Assembly (NCBI GenBank): GCA_011032825.1
Contig: JAADJZ010000008.1
Span: 124,001 to 188,000 of the forward strand
Origin: Massariosphaeria phaeospora
Lineage: Eukaryota; Ascomycota; Dothideomycetes; Pleosporales
Length of the DNA stretch: 64,000 bases
Reading direction: 5' to 3'
Each line of letters starts with the position of its first letter. Within the stretch, counting starts at the first letter, position 1. Shown here in pieces: positions 55,135 to 64,000 of the stretch. The translations under genes and the position numbers were made by a program. The notes below the pieces were generated by a model. It saw nothing but the letters and a program-made list of their open reading frames with translations. It did not search any database and had not been told where the DNA came from.

Positions 55135-56115
55135 CTACCCGTATCGCCGCCAGATGGTATCTCTCTTGTCTGCGGGCGGCATAGCAGGCCCAGGCAGGAT
55201 TTCGCGCAGCAGGTCGTTGATGTCCATGCCGCGGTCGTGGCACTCCTGCCACTGTCGCGGATAGCCTAGGCTGACTTCCTCGAAGCGCGTGTCGTCTTTC
55301 CAGTCCGTCCGCCGCACATGGAGATGGCCGCTCACCACCACCTTCGCGTTGAAACGGGTGTGCCAGTCCTCGGTTTTCTTGGTGCCGCACCAGAGGCTGA
55401 AGCGCGGGACGAGCATGATCTTGACCAGGTCTTCTCGCAGCGGCCAGTGGCCCGCAATGATCAGCTTGACTCCCGGATGCGCCGCCACGGCTGCTGACAG
55501 CTTCTCTTCGGTGCGTGCAACCAGTGCATTGCACCAGTCGATGCGCGAGGGGTGTGGATCTGGATGCAGCAGGTGCTCGTCTGTCGCCTCAATGTTCTCC
55601 TCCCGGGCCCAGTCCAGCGCGTCTTCCAGCTTGACGTGAGCCGGTCTAAAGCTGTAGTCGTACAGTGTGAAGATGGGCGCGATAACGCAGGGTCCGCCTT
55701 CGCCTTCCCACAAGACATAGTCGTCCTCGGGCGTGAGCACACCGAACTCGCGCGCCACGCTCACACACTCCATGTATTTGGCGTCGCCCCTCGCGCCATG
55801 CTCCTTCTGCGTCGGCATCGTGTACAGCTCGTGGTTGCCCGGCACCCAGAAGACTTGTCGGAAGCAGGCAGTGGCCTGCGTAAAAGCCAGGCGGAGATGC
55901 TCGTCCGTCTCGCCAACGTCGCCGCACAGGATTAGGCCGTCGTTGGGGGAGGGCTGCAGCTTCTCGAGCGACTCGCGGTTGAACTTGTACGAGAGATGGA
56001 GGTCGGCGATGGCATACAGCCGCCCGGGGGCCTCGAGCGGCGCGGCAGCGGGTGGAGGGGCTACGATGGGCTCGACAGCGGCTGCCCCGTCCGCGGTCGC
56101 GAGCAGAGGGTCCAT
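55135..56115 (-). CDS. Calcineurin-like metallophosphoesterase
   Basis: A single-exon 326-aa protein. Metal-binding motifs appear in canonical order: ADLHLSYK (Asp 38, His 40), CGDVGE (Asp 66), PGNHE (Asn-His about 94-95), AGHWP and VSGHLHVRR near the C-terminus. This is the full set for the calcineurin-like fold (D-x-H, GDxxx, GNHE, GHxx, GHxH). Residues 1-30 are Ala/Pro-rich. Family members are phosphatases, nucleases or phosphodiesterases, and the substrate cannot be told here. The ATG at 56115 has a favourable context and gives the full fold. There is no signal peptide, so it is likely cytosolic. It lies beside the UstYa/FMO group but has no obvious role in it. Confidence 0.88.
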   Translation of the reverse strand: MDPLLATADGAAAVEPIVAPPPAAAPLEAPGRLYAIADLHLSYKFNRESLEKLQPSPNDGLILCGDVGETDEHLRLAFTQATACFRQVFWVPGNHELYTMPTQKEHGARGDAKYMECVSVAREFGVLTPEDDYVLWEGEGGPCVIAPIFTLYDYSFRPAHVKLEDALDWAREENIEATDEHLLHPDPHPSRIDWCNALVARTEEKLSAAVAAHPGVKLIIAGHWPLREDLVKIMLVPRFSLWCGTKKTEDWHTRFNAKVVVSGHLHVRRTDWKDDTRFEEVSLGYPRQWQECHDRGMDINDLLREILPGPAMPPADKRDTIWRRYG

Positions 56116-56805
56116 GGCGAGATGAGGGCGGAGCCGACGGGAGGATGGATGGAGGGGAGGTAGGTCTGGCAGTCTGCTGAGGCTTTCAGTCGGGCATGGT
56201 CATGGTGCGCTTGAGGCCCTGTCCAGAGTTTGATGCCCCGTCCCGTCCCGTCCAGAGCCGGTCGGGCTGTCTGACATCAGCGGACGCTAGCCTTGCTTAC
56301 TCACCACTGCACCTGCGCCGTCAACCTTCCTCACCTGCAACGTCGTGGTCGTGTTATCTTCAAGAGATATCCTGGTTGGAATGCGAGAACGCGACAACTC
56401 CCCAGGTATCCGTACTTCGTATCCCGACTCCATGCGAGGTGCGCAACCTTCCCGCGCCACTCTATCGACGGCATAATCAGTACGGAGTACTTGTACTCAC
56501 GACCAGTGCGCAATTCAACCGAAAGAGAATCAGGTGGCACTGCTTATTTGCTTCCAATGCTTCGTTACTATCATTGGCCTACGATAGAAGCCGTTGCATA
56601 CGCACATGCCATTGGAGTCTCCATACCATGTCCATATTGGATCTTAGCTTACATGTCGGATTACACAGCTTATATTGCCTGTTGCAGTCCCTGCACGGCC
56701 CCAGTCTCAACGCGAAATACGAACACTTTGCAAGCTTCTGAAAGTCTGAATTCCGAACCGTATGAGTAGCTTCTGGGAGTGTCTTCATGATCGCGTCACG
56801 GTGGA
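56116..56805. other. Intergenic region
   Basis: 5' flank of the metallophosphoesterase gene and 3' flank of the small secreted peptide gene. Open frames at 56196-56741 (plus) and elsewhere have no motif. Confidence 0.35.
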
Positions 56806-57124
56806 CTATTTCTCGTTCTCGACAATTTTGTCGGCGTTGTAGGATTGGTAACAGACGATACTGAGATCTTCGCCATCATCGTTGCAAGCGCGGGCTAGCG
56901 CTGAGTATCAGAAACAATCTCGTGTGAGGCTTTACGTTGACATACGCTGAACTGCTGCCGGTGCAGCTTTGGTCACCACATTCGAATCGTAAACGTCGGC
57001 ACGTCCTATTGTTTCGCGTCAGAGAGGCATTAAACGAGAAACTTCCGTGAGATAACATACGCTTGCCTGCCGGTGCAGAGAAGACGATGGGTAGAAGGGC
57101 GACAAGGGCAAGTTGAAAACGCAT
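56806..57124 (-). CDS. Small secreted peptide with Kex2 site, candidate RiPP precursor or effector
   Basis: A three-exon model: 57061-57124, 57005 down to 56946, and 56806-56894. The introns are 55 nt (GTATGT...CTCTGACGC...AATAG) and 51 nt (GTATGT...TTTCTGATACTCAGCGCTAG). It gives 70 aa. Residues 1-16 (MRFQLALVALLPIVFS) are a signal peptide, followed by APAGKRRADVYDSNVVTK; the KR pair is a Kex2-type cleavage site. The C-terminal exon contributes ACNDDGEDLSIVCYQSYNAD with two cysteines. A second acceptor 6 nt upstream (CTCAG) would lead straight to a stop and a 42-aa product. The gene is divergent from the UstYa-like gene, with about 340 bp between start codons. Fungal dikaritin precursors have a signal peptide and KR sites but usually repeated core peptides; no repeat is visible here. 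A small secreted effector is the alternative. Confidence 0.55.
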
Positions 57125-57464
57125 GATATATTGATTGTTCTTGCAATGGCAGGCTCGGTGGACAATGTGAAGCAGTGTTGTGAGGATAATTGTTGGAACA
57201 GATCGAAAACAGCAGTCGGTATGTCGTCCTTCTTATATCTGGTAGCATTCGATACGCTCTCCCATGCCGCTCAGAGTATATGGTTTGCCACAAGAATCCA
57301 TGAATCTTGGTATGAGATCCTTGGCCGTGCGTCCCTTCGATGTAACCGTTAATATATCTAGTATGCACCTGGTTGGCGCTTCTTCAACGCTTGAATGCAC
57401 ACATGCACAACGACTTGGCACGTGTTCGAATCGGGATGAGTGGCGAAACCGCCGTTTCTTCCTC
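57125..57464. promoter_or_regulatory. Divergent promoter region between the small peptide gene and the UstYa-like gene
   Basis: 340 bp separate the two start codons, which face away from each other. An AT-rich ATATAA motif on the minus strand (about 57232-57237) could serve the peptide gene. The layout would allow co-regulation, but no known binding site was identified. Confidence 0.35.
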
Positions 57465-58510
57465 ATGCCCCCACCTGAGCAGCTAATTTCATACACACCC
57501 CTCGATACAATGCAGAACACGGAAGGAGACACGGAGTGTGCCCCTGATGACCCCCTCATTCACAAGCACATTGTAGCACCACCTTATCAGGCATCACTTA
57601 GCCAGTCCAGGAAAACAACCCTTCGGCACTTCGTGCCGTATGTAGTACATGGCCTTTTACTATCGACATCAATTGGATTCTTCATTGCGGGCCTAAGCAC
57701 AGTTCACGTCACCCGCTGTAGTGATCAACTGTCCCATTGTGAGTATTGTATTCCCTCATATGACCAACTTTGTGCTAATGGTAATGTCCAAGCTCTAATA
57801 GCTGGGTATGCCCTCAGCCAAGCTGTGAGATTCGATGGAGGGTTTGACCGCTCTTCGCCCTTCAAAGGCCCACCATCCAAAGAAACAGACGAAGCATGGG
57901 AAAGGATTCTACCGCGTAAGTCGCCCAGCTTCACTCAACTTGACCTAGCCTTACATTCTTCTATTAAAGTGACCGTCATGAGAATCCCCGAACGTACCTT
58001 CCAAACTTTGAACGCATCGAAATTCTCGGTAAAAGTACCCGAAGACGCCGGCGGAGGCCGCATGGCTTTGTTCGAAGCCTTCCATCAGCTCCACTGCCTT
58101 GTAAGTGCTTTTGACCTCCATCTGCCCGCGAGATCTAAACGTTTCCCCAGCGCACACTGTGGATGTCAACCTACCCCGAATACTATAAACCCAGTTCCCA
58201 GTTCGCGCAAGAACATCCGGATGACTGGCGAAATCACATCGACCATTGCGCTGACATGCTTCGTCAAAAGCTTATGTGCGACGCTGATGACCATCTTGTC
58301 ACATACAATTGGATCAGGAACCACCGTTTTCCACACCCTAATTTCAATGTATTGCATCAGTGCCGCGACTATGAGAAGATTCTTGAGACGGCGCAGGAGT
58401 ACGCAGTGGATAGGAGTCTGCTTTCGGCTGACGGGTACATCTTGAGACCGACGCATGGGTCCGTCGTGGAATTTGATATACCGCCGTTCGACCCCTCTGC
58501 TGAATCGTAA
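57465..58510 (+). CDS. UstYa-like (DUF3328) protein
   Basis: Introns at 57916-57969 (54 nt) and 58101-58150 (50 nt) are clear. A third, about 57739-57792, with a GTGAGT donor and CTAAT branch, is likely. The product is about 295-313 aa. It has a short cytosolic N-terminus, one membrane span (VPYVVHGLLLSTSIGFFIAG, about residues 57-77) and a lumenal domain. The diagnostic pair of HxxHC motifs is intact: HQLHC at the end of the second exon and HIDHC after the last intron, followed by RQKLMCDADDH. DUF3328 proteins catalyse oxidative cyclisation or related oxidations in fungal RiPP pathways such as ustiloxin and in some other clusters. The ATG at 57465 is chosen because the upstream in-frame extension lacks features. 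Its neighbours (small secreted peptide, FMO) support a biosynthetic role. Confidence 0.85.
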
Positions 58511-58900
58511 CCCTTCCGTAAAAGTCCCGTGTTGCGTAAGATAAGGAAAGGAAAGGTTGATAGCGCAGTAATCGTTCGAATGGAATGTATTCGCAATAAC
58601 TTCGGAGATTCAATACAGTGTTGAACGATAGACATGGAAATGAAATACCAAGTACACTCCATCGGAGAACGATACGCTCCCCGGTCGAGATAAGCCGCGA
58701 TTCCACCCTTATTCGTCAGCAACGTTCAACAACGACATTTGTTTGCCTTTCGACAGTAGAGCCACTGAGTGAGAGTCCAACGAGACGCAGGCAAATTTTG
58801 CACCTCCTGAACCACCTCCTATCCTTCATAACGGCCGGCTCATATAGATGTAGAAAGAGGTAGGCCTATCTGCTATTCCTCGCTATCGTCGTTACGAAAT
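58511..58900. other. Convergent 3' flanks
   Basis: 390 bp between the stops of the UstYa-like and rhodopsin-like genes, which converge. No further gene supported. Confidence 0.4.
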
Positions 58901-60022
58901 CTAGACATCCACAGTCTCGACTGACCGTTCTTTCCGGAGCGCAGTCTGCGAGTCCGATACCAGTGGACCTTTGTGCTCGAATGATCCGCCACACTCAGAT
59001 GGCAGGCTATCGGACCGTTGAGAGCTGTGGGTGAACGTCCGGAAGATCTTCGAGAAGCTGAACGATGTAGCATGTGATCCCTGGGAGTCCTGTACCCTAG
59101 TAGAAAAGAGTCCGCGGTAGCATGGAAGCGCACATACTATGACAGCAACGCTGGGTTCCAGGGCTGTCCACAGAACATTTTGCTCTGGGAATCTCTGCAG
59201 ATCCAGCACAGCCGTATGGACCCCCCGGAGAACGTCGAAAGCGATATCGATGGAAACCAAGCCGAAAATTACCGCCAGTCCAAGCTTCTGAGAGCGGCGC
59301 ATGTGTAGTCCTCGGAGCATGACAATCGGCAAGATCATCACTGGTACCTGCATTAGTTGAAGCAGTGCGTTGCGACTCGGGCACTCACGCAGTAAATCTC
59401 CGAGAATGTTCATCGAGCACCAAGTCCATATCAGTCCTTTGATCATCGATCTCGTACGCTGGCTACAAACAGCTTCGAGGAGAATTAGGTGAAGCTCGAA
59501 GTAGTCGACGGGACAAAACATACCAAGGTTATGGAAGTCCGCCGCTGCACCGCATCGGAGGAAAATTGCCAACATAGTGGCGACGAAGCTGACGACAACA
59601 TAGCTTGTTGTAGCCCACCATGCGACTCTGAATCCCTGTGACATGGCGAAGATTTGCCAGTAGAGGGCCAAAAAGCTCGCTTTGACGGCATATATGGCCA
59701 ACCAGAAGAAGAACATGTTGGCAATTGACCACTGGAAATTCTTGTTCGCGTCTCGATGCACTGGTGGTTCGTCGATCTCTCCCATTTTGTAAAGGGAAGC
59801 CGCGTAGTCGCTGGGGACGAAGACCTGGTACGTTACGGTCCAGCCGAGCAGAAACATGAAGCCCACGCCATTGAAGAAGTCGTCCCAACGAAGTCGTCTG
59901 TTCTTACGCCAGTGCATTACTAGACGACCAGCGGTGAGTAAGCCGGCGAGGGCTGTCAACGTCCAGACAATCGCCTTTGAAACTATTAGTCCTAAGGAAG
60001 CTTCTCGAGATTCGCCCGACAT
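58901..60022 (-). CDS. Fungal rhodopsin-domain (PTH11-like) integral membrane protein
   Basis: 357 aa after removal of a 48-nt in-frame intron (59341-59388; GTGAGT donor, ACTAATG branch, TACCAG acceptor). From the ATG at 60022 (MSGESREASL) there are about seven hydrophobic segments: AIVWTLTALAGLLTAGRLVM, FFNGVGFMFLLGWTVTYQVF, WSIANMFFFWLAIYAVKASF, VAWWATTSYVVVSFVATMLA, a segment around NILGDLL-MILPIVMLRG, LGLAVIFGLVSIDIAF, and VLWTALEPSVAVIVCALPC. WDD after the first span and FFFWLAIYAVKASFLALYWQ are family landmarks, as is PIVMLRGLHMRRSQKLGL. The Ser-rich C-terminal tail is cytosolic. These proteins are putative receptors of unknown ligand. It is common beside, though not diagnostic of, secondary-metabolite genes. 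It shares an upstream region with the FMO gene. Confidence 0.82.
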   Translation of the reverse strand: MSGESREASLGLIVSKAIVWTLTALAGLLTAGRLVMHWRKNRRLRWDDFFNGVGFMFLLGWTVTYQVFVPSDYAASLYKMGEIDEPPVHRDANKNFQWSIANMFFFWLAIYAVKASFLALYWQIFAMSQGFRVAWWATTSYVVVSFVATMLAIFLRCGAAADFHNLGMFCPVDYFELHLILLEAVCSQRTRSMIKGLIWTWCSMNILGDLLRECPSRNALLQLMQVPVMILPIVMLRGLHMRRSQKLGLAVIFGLVSIDIAFDVLRGVHTAVLDLQRFPEQNVLWTALEPSVAVIVCALPCYRGLFSTRVQDSQGSHATSFSFSKIFRTFTHSSQRSDSLPSECGGSFEHKGPLVSDSQTALRKERSVETVDV

Positions 60023-60625
60023 ACATTGATAGCTTGAATAGGTAAATTTTTCATCTTGATTCCAGTGACGGCCGGGAAAAATCGCTAGGAACCGGTGCGC
60101 AATAAGAGGAACGGTTGAGATAGAGAGGCGACTGACTCTCAGTCGGAGTGGGAAAGGCTCAAAGCAAATGCAATTCCCTACAGGATTCTTATAGGTTGAA
60201 GTGAAGGCAACATCTGTGGTGCGACCACACCACGCATTCCGACTTCGTATAGCGATAACCGTGGCAAGGGAAACGTATTCATAGACACCTTTTCGGCTAT
60301 TATTGGTGCATGCGATTCTGTACAACGTTCGTGCGAATGATTGGGTTGGGGTGTATTCGACTTGACTGCGGCACAGAACCGAGGTTGGTACCACAGTCGT
60401 GTTCCCCGTAGGGTGACGTAGTAGCTGAGGTGCCAACAGGCGCAGTACCTGAAGCAGCTGGTGCTTCGGACCGAGGATTGCATATGCACTCCTGCCCCGC
60501 TCATGGTTAATGTGACTTGTCTCAGTACTACCTCACCTCGTATCTCGTATTTGCCAATCCGTACACCCTCACCACAATCCCCGTTCTTCGGCTCAACCCG
60601 CATCTCTTCGATTTTCACCCTCGCG
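60023..60625. promoter_or_regulatory. Divergent promoter region between the rhodopsin-like gene and the FMO gene
   Basis: 603 bp between two divergent start codons (60022 and 60626). Open frames crossing it continue upstream from both genes but carry no conserved residues. Shared regulation is possible; no known operator was found. Confidence 0.4.
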
Positions 60626-62758
60626 ATGAGGTCAGTGGCTATTATTGGTGCTGGGCCGGGTGGCTTGATTGCGGCGAGAAAGCTCCTACAGAGTGGAAAC
60701 TTTACGGTCACCGTCTTCGAAAGGTCTTCTCAGGTCGGGGGCGTCTGGGTTGAGAATGGACCAATCAACCCCGACATGCGCACCAATCTTGCCCATTTCA
60801 CCGTAGCTTTCTCCGACCTGTCTTGGAACTCCATAGACTTGGGAGGTAACCCGCTACCAATGTACCCGAAGGCTTCACAAGTCCTGCAATATCTTGAAAC
60901 GTACTACGACAGGTATATTCCCAGGGATACTGTTCGGTTCAATACATCCGTGGAAGGTATCGAGCGTATCAGTGAAGGCGACCGAAGCGTCCCCGGCCCG
61001 TCATGGAGACTCACCCTTGCTCCGTTTGGAGAATCAAGCAACACCAATAACGAAGAAACGATCTTTGATCATCTCATTCTCGCGCCCGGATTTGCGTCGA
61101 ACCCTCACGTCCCCCAATATGAGATCGCAGGGAACCTTTCACGACGGCCTCAGGTGCCAGTTTTACATAGCACCGAGTACAGGAATCTCTCCCAGATATT
61201 ATTCCACAATGGCAACGAGAAGAAGAAGAAGGTACTCGTGGTCGGCGGCTCTCACTCAGGAAGCGATATAGCGACACTGGTCGCGCATCAACTGTTCGAT
61301 GCGCGGTATACTCCTCATGCCAATCCGTTCCGACACCTTTCTGAACGTTATGAAGTCGTTCACCTAACAACGCACGAAATGTATGCCATTCCCCCCTTCG
61401 TAAGGGATGGTGACGGCGACGCTTGTCGGTTCCAGCCTCTTGATTTCATCACATGCGATCGGTCCGGTCGAGAGCAACCAATCTTGTTCACATATGGGTT
61501 GACGGGTTCGGAACAATCCAACGTAGTCAGAACTACGGTCAAGCAACTTATACAAGGTGGAAGCGACCTGGCCGGACTTGGACAAGAGAACGATGCAGCG
61601 CCATATGGCGTGAACGGAGAGACATACCATCAATACGTTCGCTCAGGCGCGATTACCCAACTACTTGGAACTTTGGAACGACTGGAAAGGCTCGAGGATG
61701 ACCTGTTAGCTACAGCGCGGACAACAAGAAGTGAGGCCGAGCTCCGCATTGAAGACGTCGCAGCAGTCATCTACTGCACCGGCTTTGACGTGACACCGTC
61801 TCTCTCCATCCTACCTCCAGATGTGCGTAGTGAAATGGGATACGATCCATCTTGTCGTAGCGTACCGATCATCCTCAATGCCGGGTACCTTTCAGCAAAC
61901 GCAAATGTACCAGGCCTGGCCGTAATCGGGTATCCGGGTTCTAAATGGGGTCACTTCGAAATGCAAGCCCGCTCAGCTGTGCGGCATTTCGAAACAATGA
62001 CGGCGTCGCGACAGAGCGATGAATCGAGTAGACTCGAGGCATATATGCGAGACTTGAAAGTTGCGATCAAAGCCCGGCGAAAGGACGTCGTCCCTCAAAA
62101 TCCGTTTGGAGACTATGCAGGGCTTATGGAGCAAGCCGCCCGTGAGCTTGGTCTCGAGATGAGGTGCTCTACGTCCACTAGCATTGACGGCTTCGTCTTC
62201 CCTGCGCGGTATACTGACCCTGGAACTGGTTCCATCGAGGCATCGAAGACAATGGCTCATCTCGAGTATATAAACCGGGAAATTGTCAACGCCGGCTTAT
62301 TTGCTGCCAGAGCCGTTTTTCACGGACTGCTCGGAAGCTGGGCGTCGCACGAAAAGCCACCGGTATGCTTCCAGTTCCATCCCCGCTTCCCCACGCATCC
62401 AAAATACGACTCCGAATACCTCTCTGTCGAGACCGCTGGTGAGGACCGGATGCGTCGGGTATGGAGATACGAAGAAGCCTCCGACGAGATTACTCTGTGG
62501 TCGGTCAGTCCACTGGACGAGTTGACAACGGAGAAACGAATCTTCAGCTTGGGCTTCATTCCGCCTGGGCAGGTCCAGAGTGCCGACACTGCCGTGGCTA
62601 TGACATTACCGGCGGAACTAGAGTGTGCAGTTGTTACACAGCTCCAGGAGTATTGGTTCGAATTTAAGGGTGCGCTGGTTCAAGCCTTTTCGTGGGGGCA
62701 AAACGGCTCGATGGAGCGTAGGCATTTCGTGAGACCGAAAGGCGGCTGGAGGTTGTAG
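60626..62758 (+). CDS. Flavin-containing monooxygenase, long form
   Basis: A single-exon 710-aa protein. It starts MRSVAIIGAGPGGLIAARKL, which places the FAD-binding GxGxxG (residues 8-13) at the extreme N-terminus. GGVW at about 38-41 follows. A second Rossmann motif, VLVVGGSHSGSD (about 203-214), binds NADPH. YCTGFDV (about 390-400) is the ATG-containing motif region near the end of the FAD domain. It is longer than typical fungal FMOs (450-600 aa); the last 200 residues include WSVSPLDE and a unit ending KGGWRL and may form an extra domain. FMOs hydroxylate nitrogen or sulfur; in ustiloxin biosynthesis two FMOs modify the peptide after UstYa-dependent cyclisation. The upstream frame continues to 60461, but conserved sequence starts at this ATG. 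No intron, no stops. Confidence 0.88.
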   Translation: MRSVAIIGAGPGGLIAARKLLQSGNFTVTVFERSSQVGGVWVENGPINPDMRTNLAHFTVAFSDLSWNSIDLGGNPLPMYPKASQVLQYLETYYDRYIPRDTVRFNTSVEGIERISEGDRSVPGPSWRLTLAPFGESSNTNNEETIFDHLILAPGFASNPHVPQYEIAGNLSRRPQVPVLHSTEYRNLSQILFHNGNEKKKKVLVVGGSHSGSDIATLVAHQLFDARYTPHANPFRHLSERYEVVHLTTHEMYAIPPFVRDGDGDACRFQPLDFITCDRSGREQPILFTYGLTGSEQSNVVRTTVKQLIQGGSDLAGLGQENDAAPYGVNGETYHQYVRSGAITQLLGTLERLERLEDDLLATARTTRSEAELRIEDVAAVIYCTGFDVTPSLSILPPDVRSEMGYDPSCRSVPIILNAGYLSANANVPGLAVIGYPGSKWGHFEMQARSAVRHFETMTASRQSDESSRLEAYMRDLKVAIKARRKDVVPQNPFGDYAGLMEQAARELGLEMRCSTSTSIDGFVFPARYTDPGTGSIEASKTMAHLEYINREIVNAGLFAARAVFHGLLGSWASHEKPPVCFQFHPRFPTHPKYDSEYLSVETAGEDRMRRVWRYEEASDEITLWSVSPLDELTTEKRIFSLGFIPPGQVQSADTAVAMTLPAELECAVVTQLQEYWFEFKGALVQAFSWGQNGSMERRHFVRPKGGWRL

Positions 62759-63648
62759 AGGAGCTTGCTAATAGGATAGCTGTTGCCGGGGTCAAGAGCT
62801 GGACAGTGTATTCATCGTGCATCATGTCGGGTCCCATCTCCGATACCTTACATTGCGCCTTCGGATTGACATATTGTAGAGGTCGAATACATCCCTTAAC
62901 CTTAGCATACGCGACAATTGGTTGCGCTGCATGGTCATACCACAAAGCGAGTATGCAAAGCTCGGATGCAGACTTCGATGGGGAGGTTGTAGATTCATTG
63001 CCGATAAAGAAGACTCCAAGCGATCCTCTTGACAGCCTAGGAGTTTTTAGCAACAGGTAGATACTCTACCTCAATTTTCACAAAGCCCTATTGTATCTAG
63101 GCATTCCGATGCAGCATCGAGTCGTGGTCCCGGCCGTTCGAATTTGCAAGCCACGGCTGTCGACAGCTCTGCCAACGTCGTCGGAACCCGCAAAGAAGCA
63201 AATGTGCAATGGGATCGTTGATGACGTCATCTGCTGCCAAGATCGAGGCGCTCGCGAACTCACGCACCACATTGAACATTCGCTGACAGCTCACCTTCAC
63301 TTTGCCATTTCATTTCCCGATGTTCCTAAACACAGAGAAACATGCCGCTGAGACGTGTGCGAGCCGCGTCCCACATCGCGGCGATTACTCTCTGCGGCGT
63401 GTGAAGACTTACAATCCCCGGTTCTGGGCGTCATGATGACCTCAGACGTGATTCGACGCGATGGAGAAAACCCTCACGAGCGCCTGCTGTGATCAACTTC
63501 CCTCTGCGTCAATCAACATCAGCAAGCCATCGCTCCTGGCTCGAGTCAGATACTCCGACGAGGCTCACTCAGCAAGGGTTCATCACTACCTACTCAACAC
63601 ACGCATTTCCGATCCCGCCGACAGCCACACCTGCACCCTCGTCTCACC
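62759..63648. other. Intergenic region
   Basis: 3' flank of the FMO gene and 5' flank of the next gene. Open frames below 130 codons on both strands have no motif. Confidence 0.35.
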
Positions 63649-63993
63649 ATGGCCTCCCAAACATCGCGGACCCTCCGCCAGCTTCGGCTCCCAGCGGTGC
63701 ACCAATCCGTACGCGCCCTGGCCACCACGCCGCGCATCCTCTCCGGCTCGAAGCTCATGGGCTCCAATCCGCAAGCCAACATGCCCGACTCCAACAATCG
63801 CGACGTCCGCAAAGACACGCCCAACACCGACCAGCAGTCCAGTGCGTCTCAGGACGAGGGCAGGAGTGGTGATGACCATCCTGCAAAGCAGCCGGACCAC
63901 CAGGCGGAGCCGAGTCGAACAACTGGGATCGGTGGAAAAGATAAGGTTACGGGTGGGAAGGAGGGCCTGGGCGAGAGGACAGGGCAGAAATAG
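63649..63993 (+). CDS. Small conserved fungal mitochondrial protein (hypothetical)
   Basis: 114 aa. The start lies in a good context (CACCATGG). Residues 1-27 are rich in Arg, Ser, Thr and Leu with no acidic residues, and end in RALATTPRILS, a typical mitochondrial presequence. The rest is hydrophilic and probably disordered, ending GGKDKVTGGKEGLGERTGQK. Small proteins with this pattern are widespread in filamentous ascomycetes, without known function. A longer overlapping frame in another register (63461-63997) lacks features. The gene is complete; its stop is three bases before the end of the coding frame at 63993. Confidence 0.7.
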   Translation: MASQTSRTLRQLRLPAVHQSVRALATTPRILSGSKLMGSNPQANMPDSNNRDVRKDTPNTDQQSSASQDEGRSGDDHPAKQPDHQAEPSRTTGIGGKDKVTGGKEGLGERTGQK

Positions 63994-64000
63994 ATGATGG

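Noticed and set aside
60461..60625. N-terminal extension of the FMO
   Set aside because: The frame is open upstream, but the FAD motif belongs at the extreme N-terminus, so the ATG at 60626 is preferred.

Overview
This window looks like part of a filamentous ascomycete (Pezizomycotina) chromosome, probably Dothideomycetes-like; the genus cannot be told from the sequence. The evidence is short introns (48-57 nt) with CTAAC/CTGAC-type branch sites, fungal-only families (UstYa/DUF3328, fungal rhodopsin-like membrane protein, SRPK-like kinase, PDDEXK_12-type nuclease-fold proteins, Nep1-like protein), and a sharp split between GC-balanced gene islands and AT-rich blocks. The AT-rich blocks carry one-directional C:G to T:A decay: TGG (Trp) codons have become TAG, and Asp codons have become Asn. 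This is the signature of repeat-induced point mutation (RIP).

Layout. 1-4.36 kb: a RIP-mutated pogo element interrupted by a Mutator-like element with long TIRs and an 8-bp target duplication. 4.9-6.5 kb: a PD-(D/E)XK-fold gene. 6.85-12.48 kb: a Tc1/mariner element containing a complete pogo element and about 2.4 kb of unassigned decayed DNA. 12.5-27.2 kb: gene island with a RIP-damaged unknown gene, an SRPK-like kinase, an ankyrin protein, a repeat protein, an internally deleted hAT element with a perfect target duplication, and a second PDDEXK gene with a duplicated 3' relic. 27.3-40.1 kb: a nested transposon block made of two Fot1/pogo elements joined tail to tail. The first is interrupted by a 916-bp foldback element and a 325-bp MITE. 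The second is interrupted by a 7.3-kb Ty3/gypsy LTR retrotransposon. 40.1-64.0 kb: gene-poor at first, then a nuclease-like gene with a GC-AG intron, a dead PIF1-like helicase, a secreted SnoaL-like protein, a coiled-coil protein, a Nep1-like (NLP) secreted protein, a metallophosphoesterase, and a compact group of a small secreted Kex2-site peptide, UstYa-like protein, rhodopsin-like membrane protein and flavin monooxygenase.

How it fits together. The 56.8-62.8 kb group has two of the hallmark enzyme types of fungal dikaritin RiPP clusters (UstYa-like DUF3328 and FMO) next to a short secreted peptide gene with a KR site after its signal peptide. That is the best candidate for an undescribed system here, but no repeated core peptide is visible, so the assignment is an inference. 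The secreted NLP and SnoaL-like proteins beside RIP-affected transposon blocks fit the two-speed genome organisation of plant-associated fungi. All transposase and reverse transcriptase genes in the window are broken. Insertion order can be reconstructed from target duplications and from reading frames restored across insertion sites.
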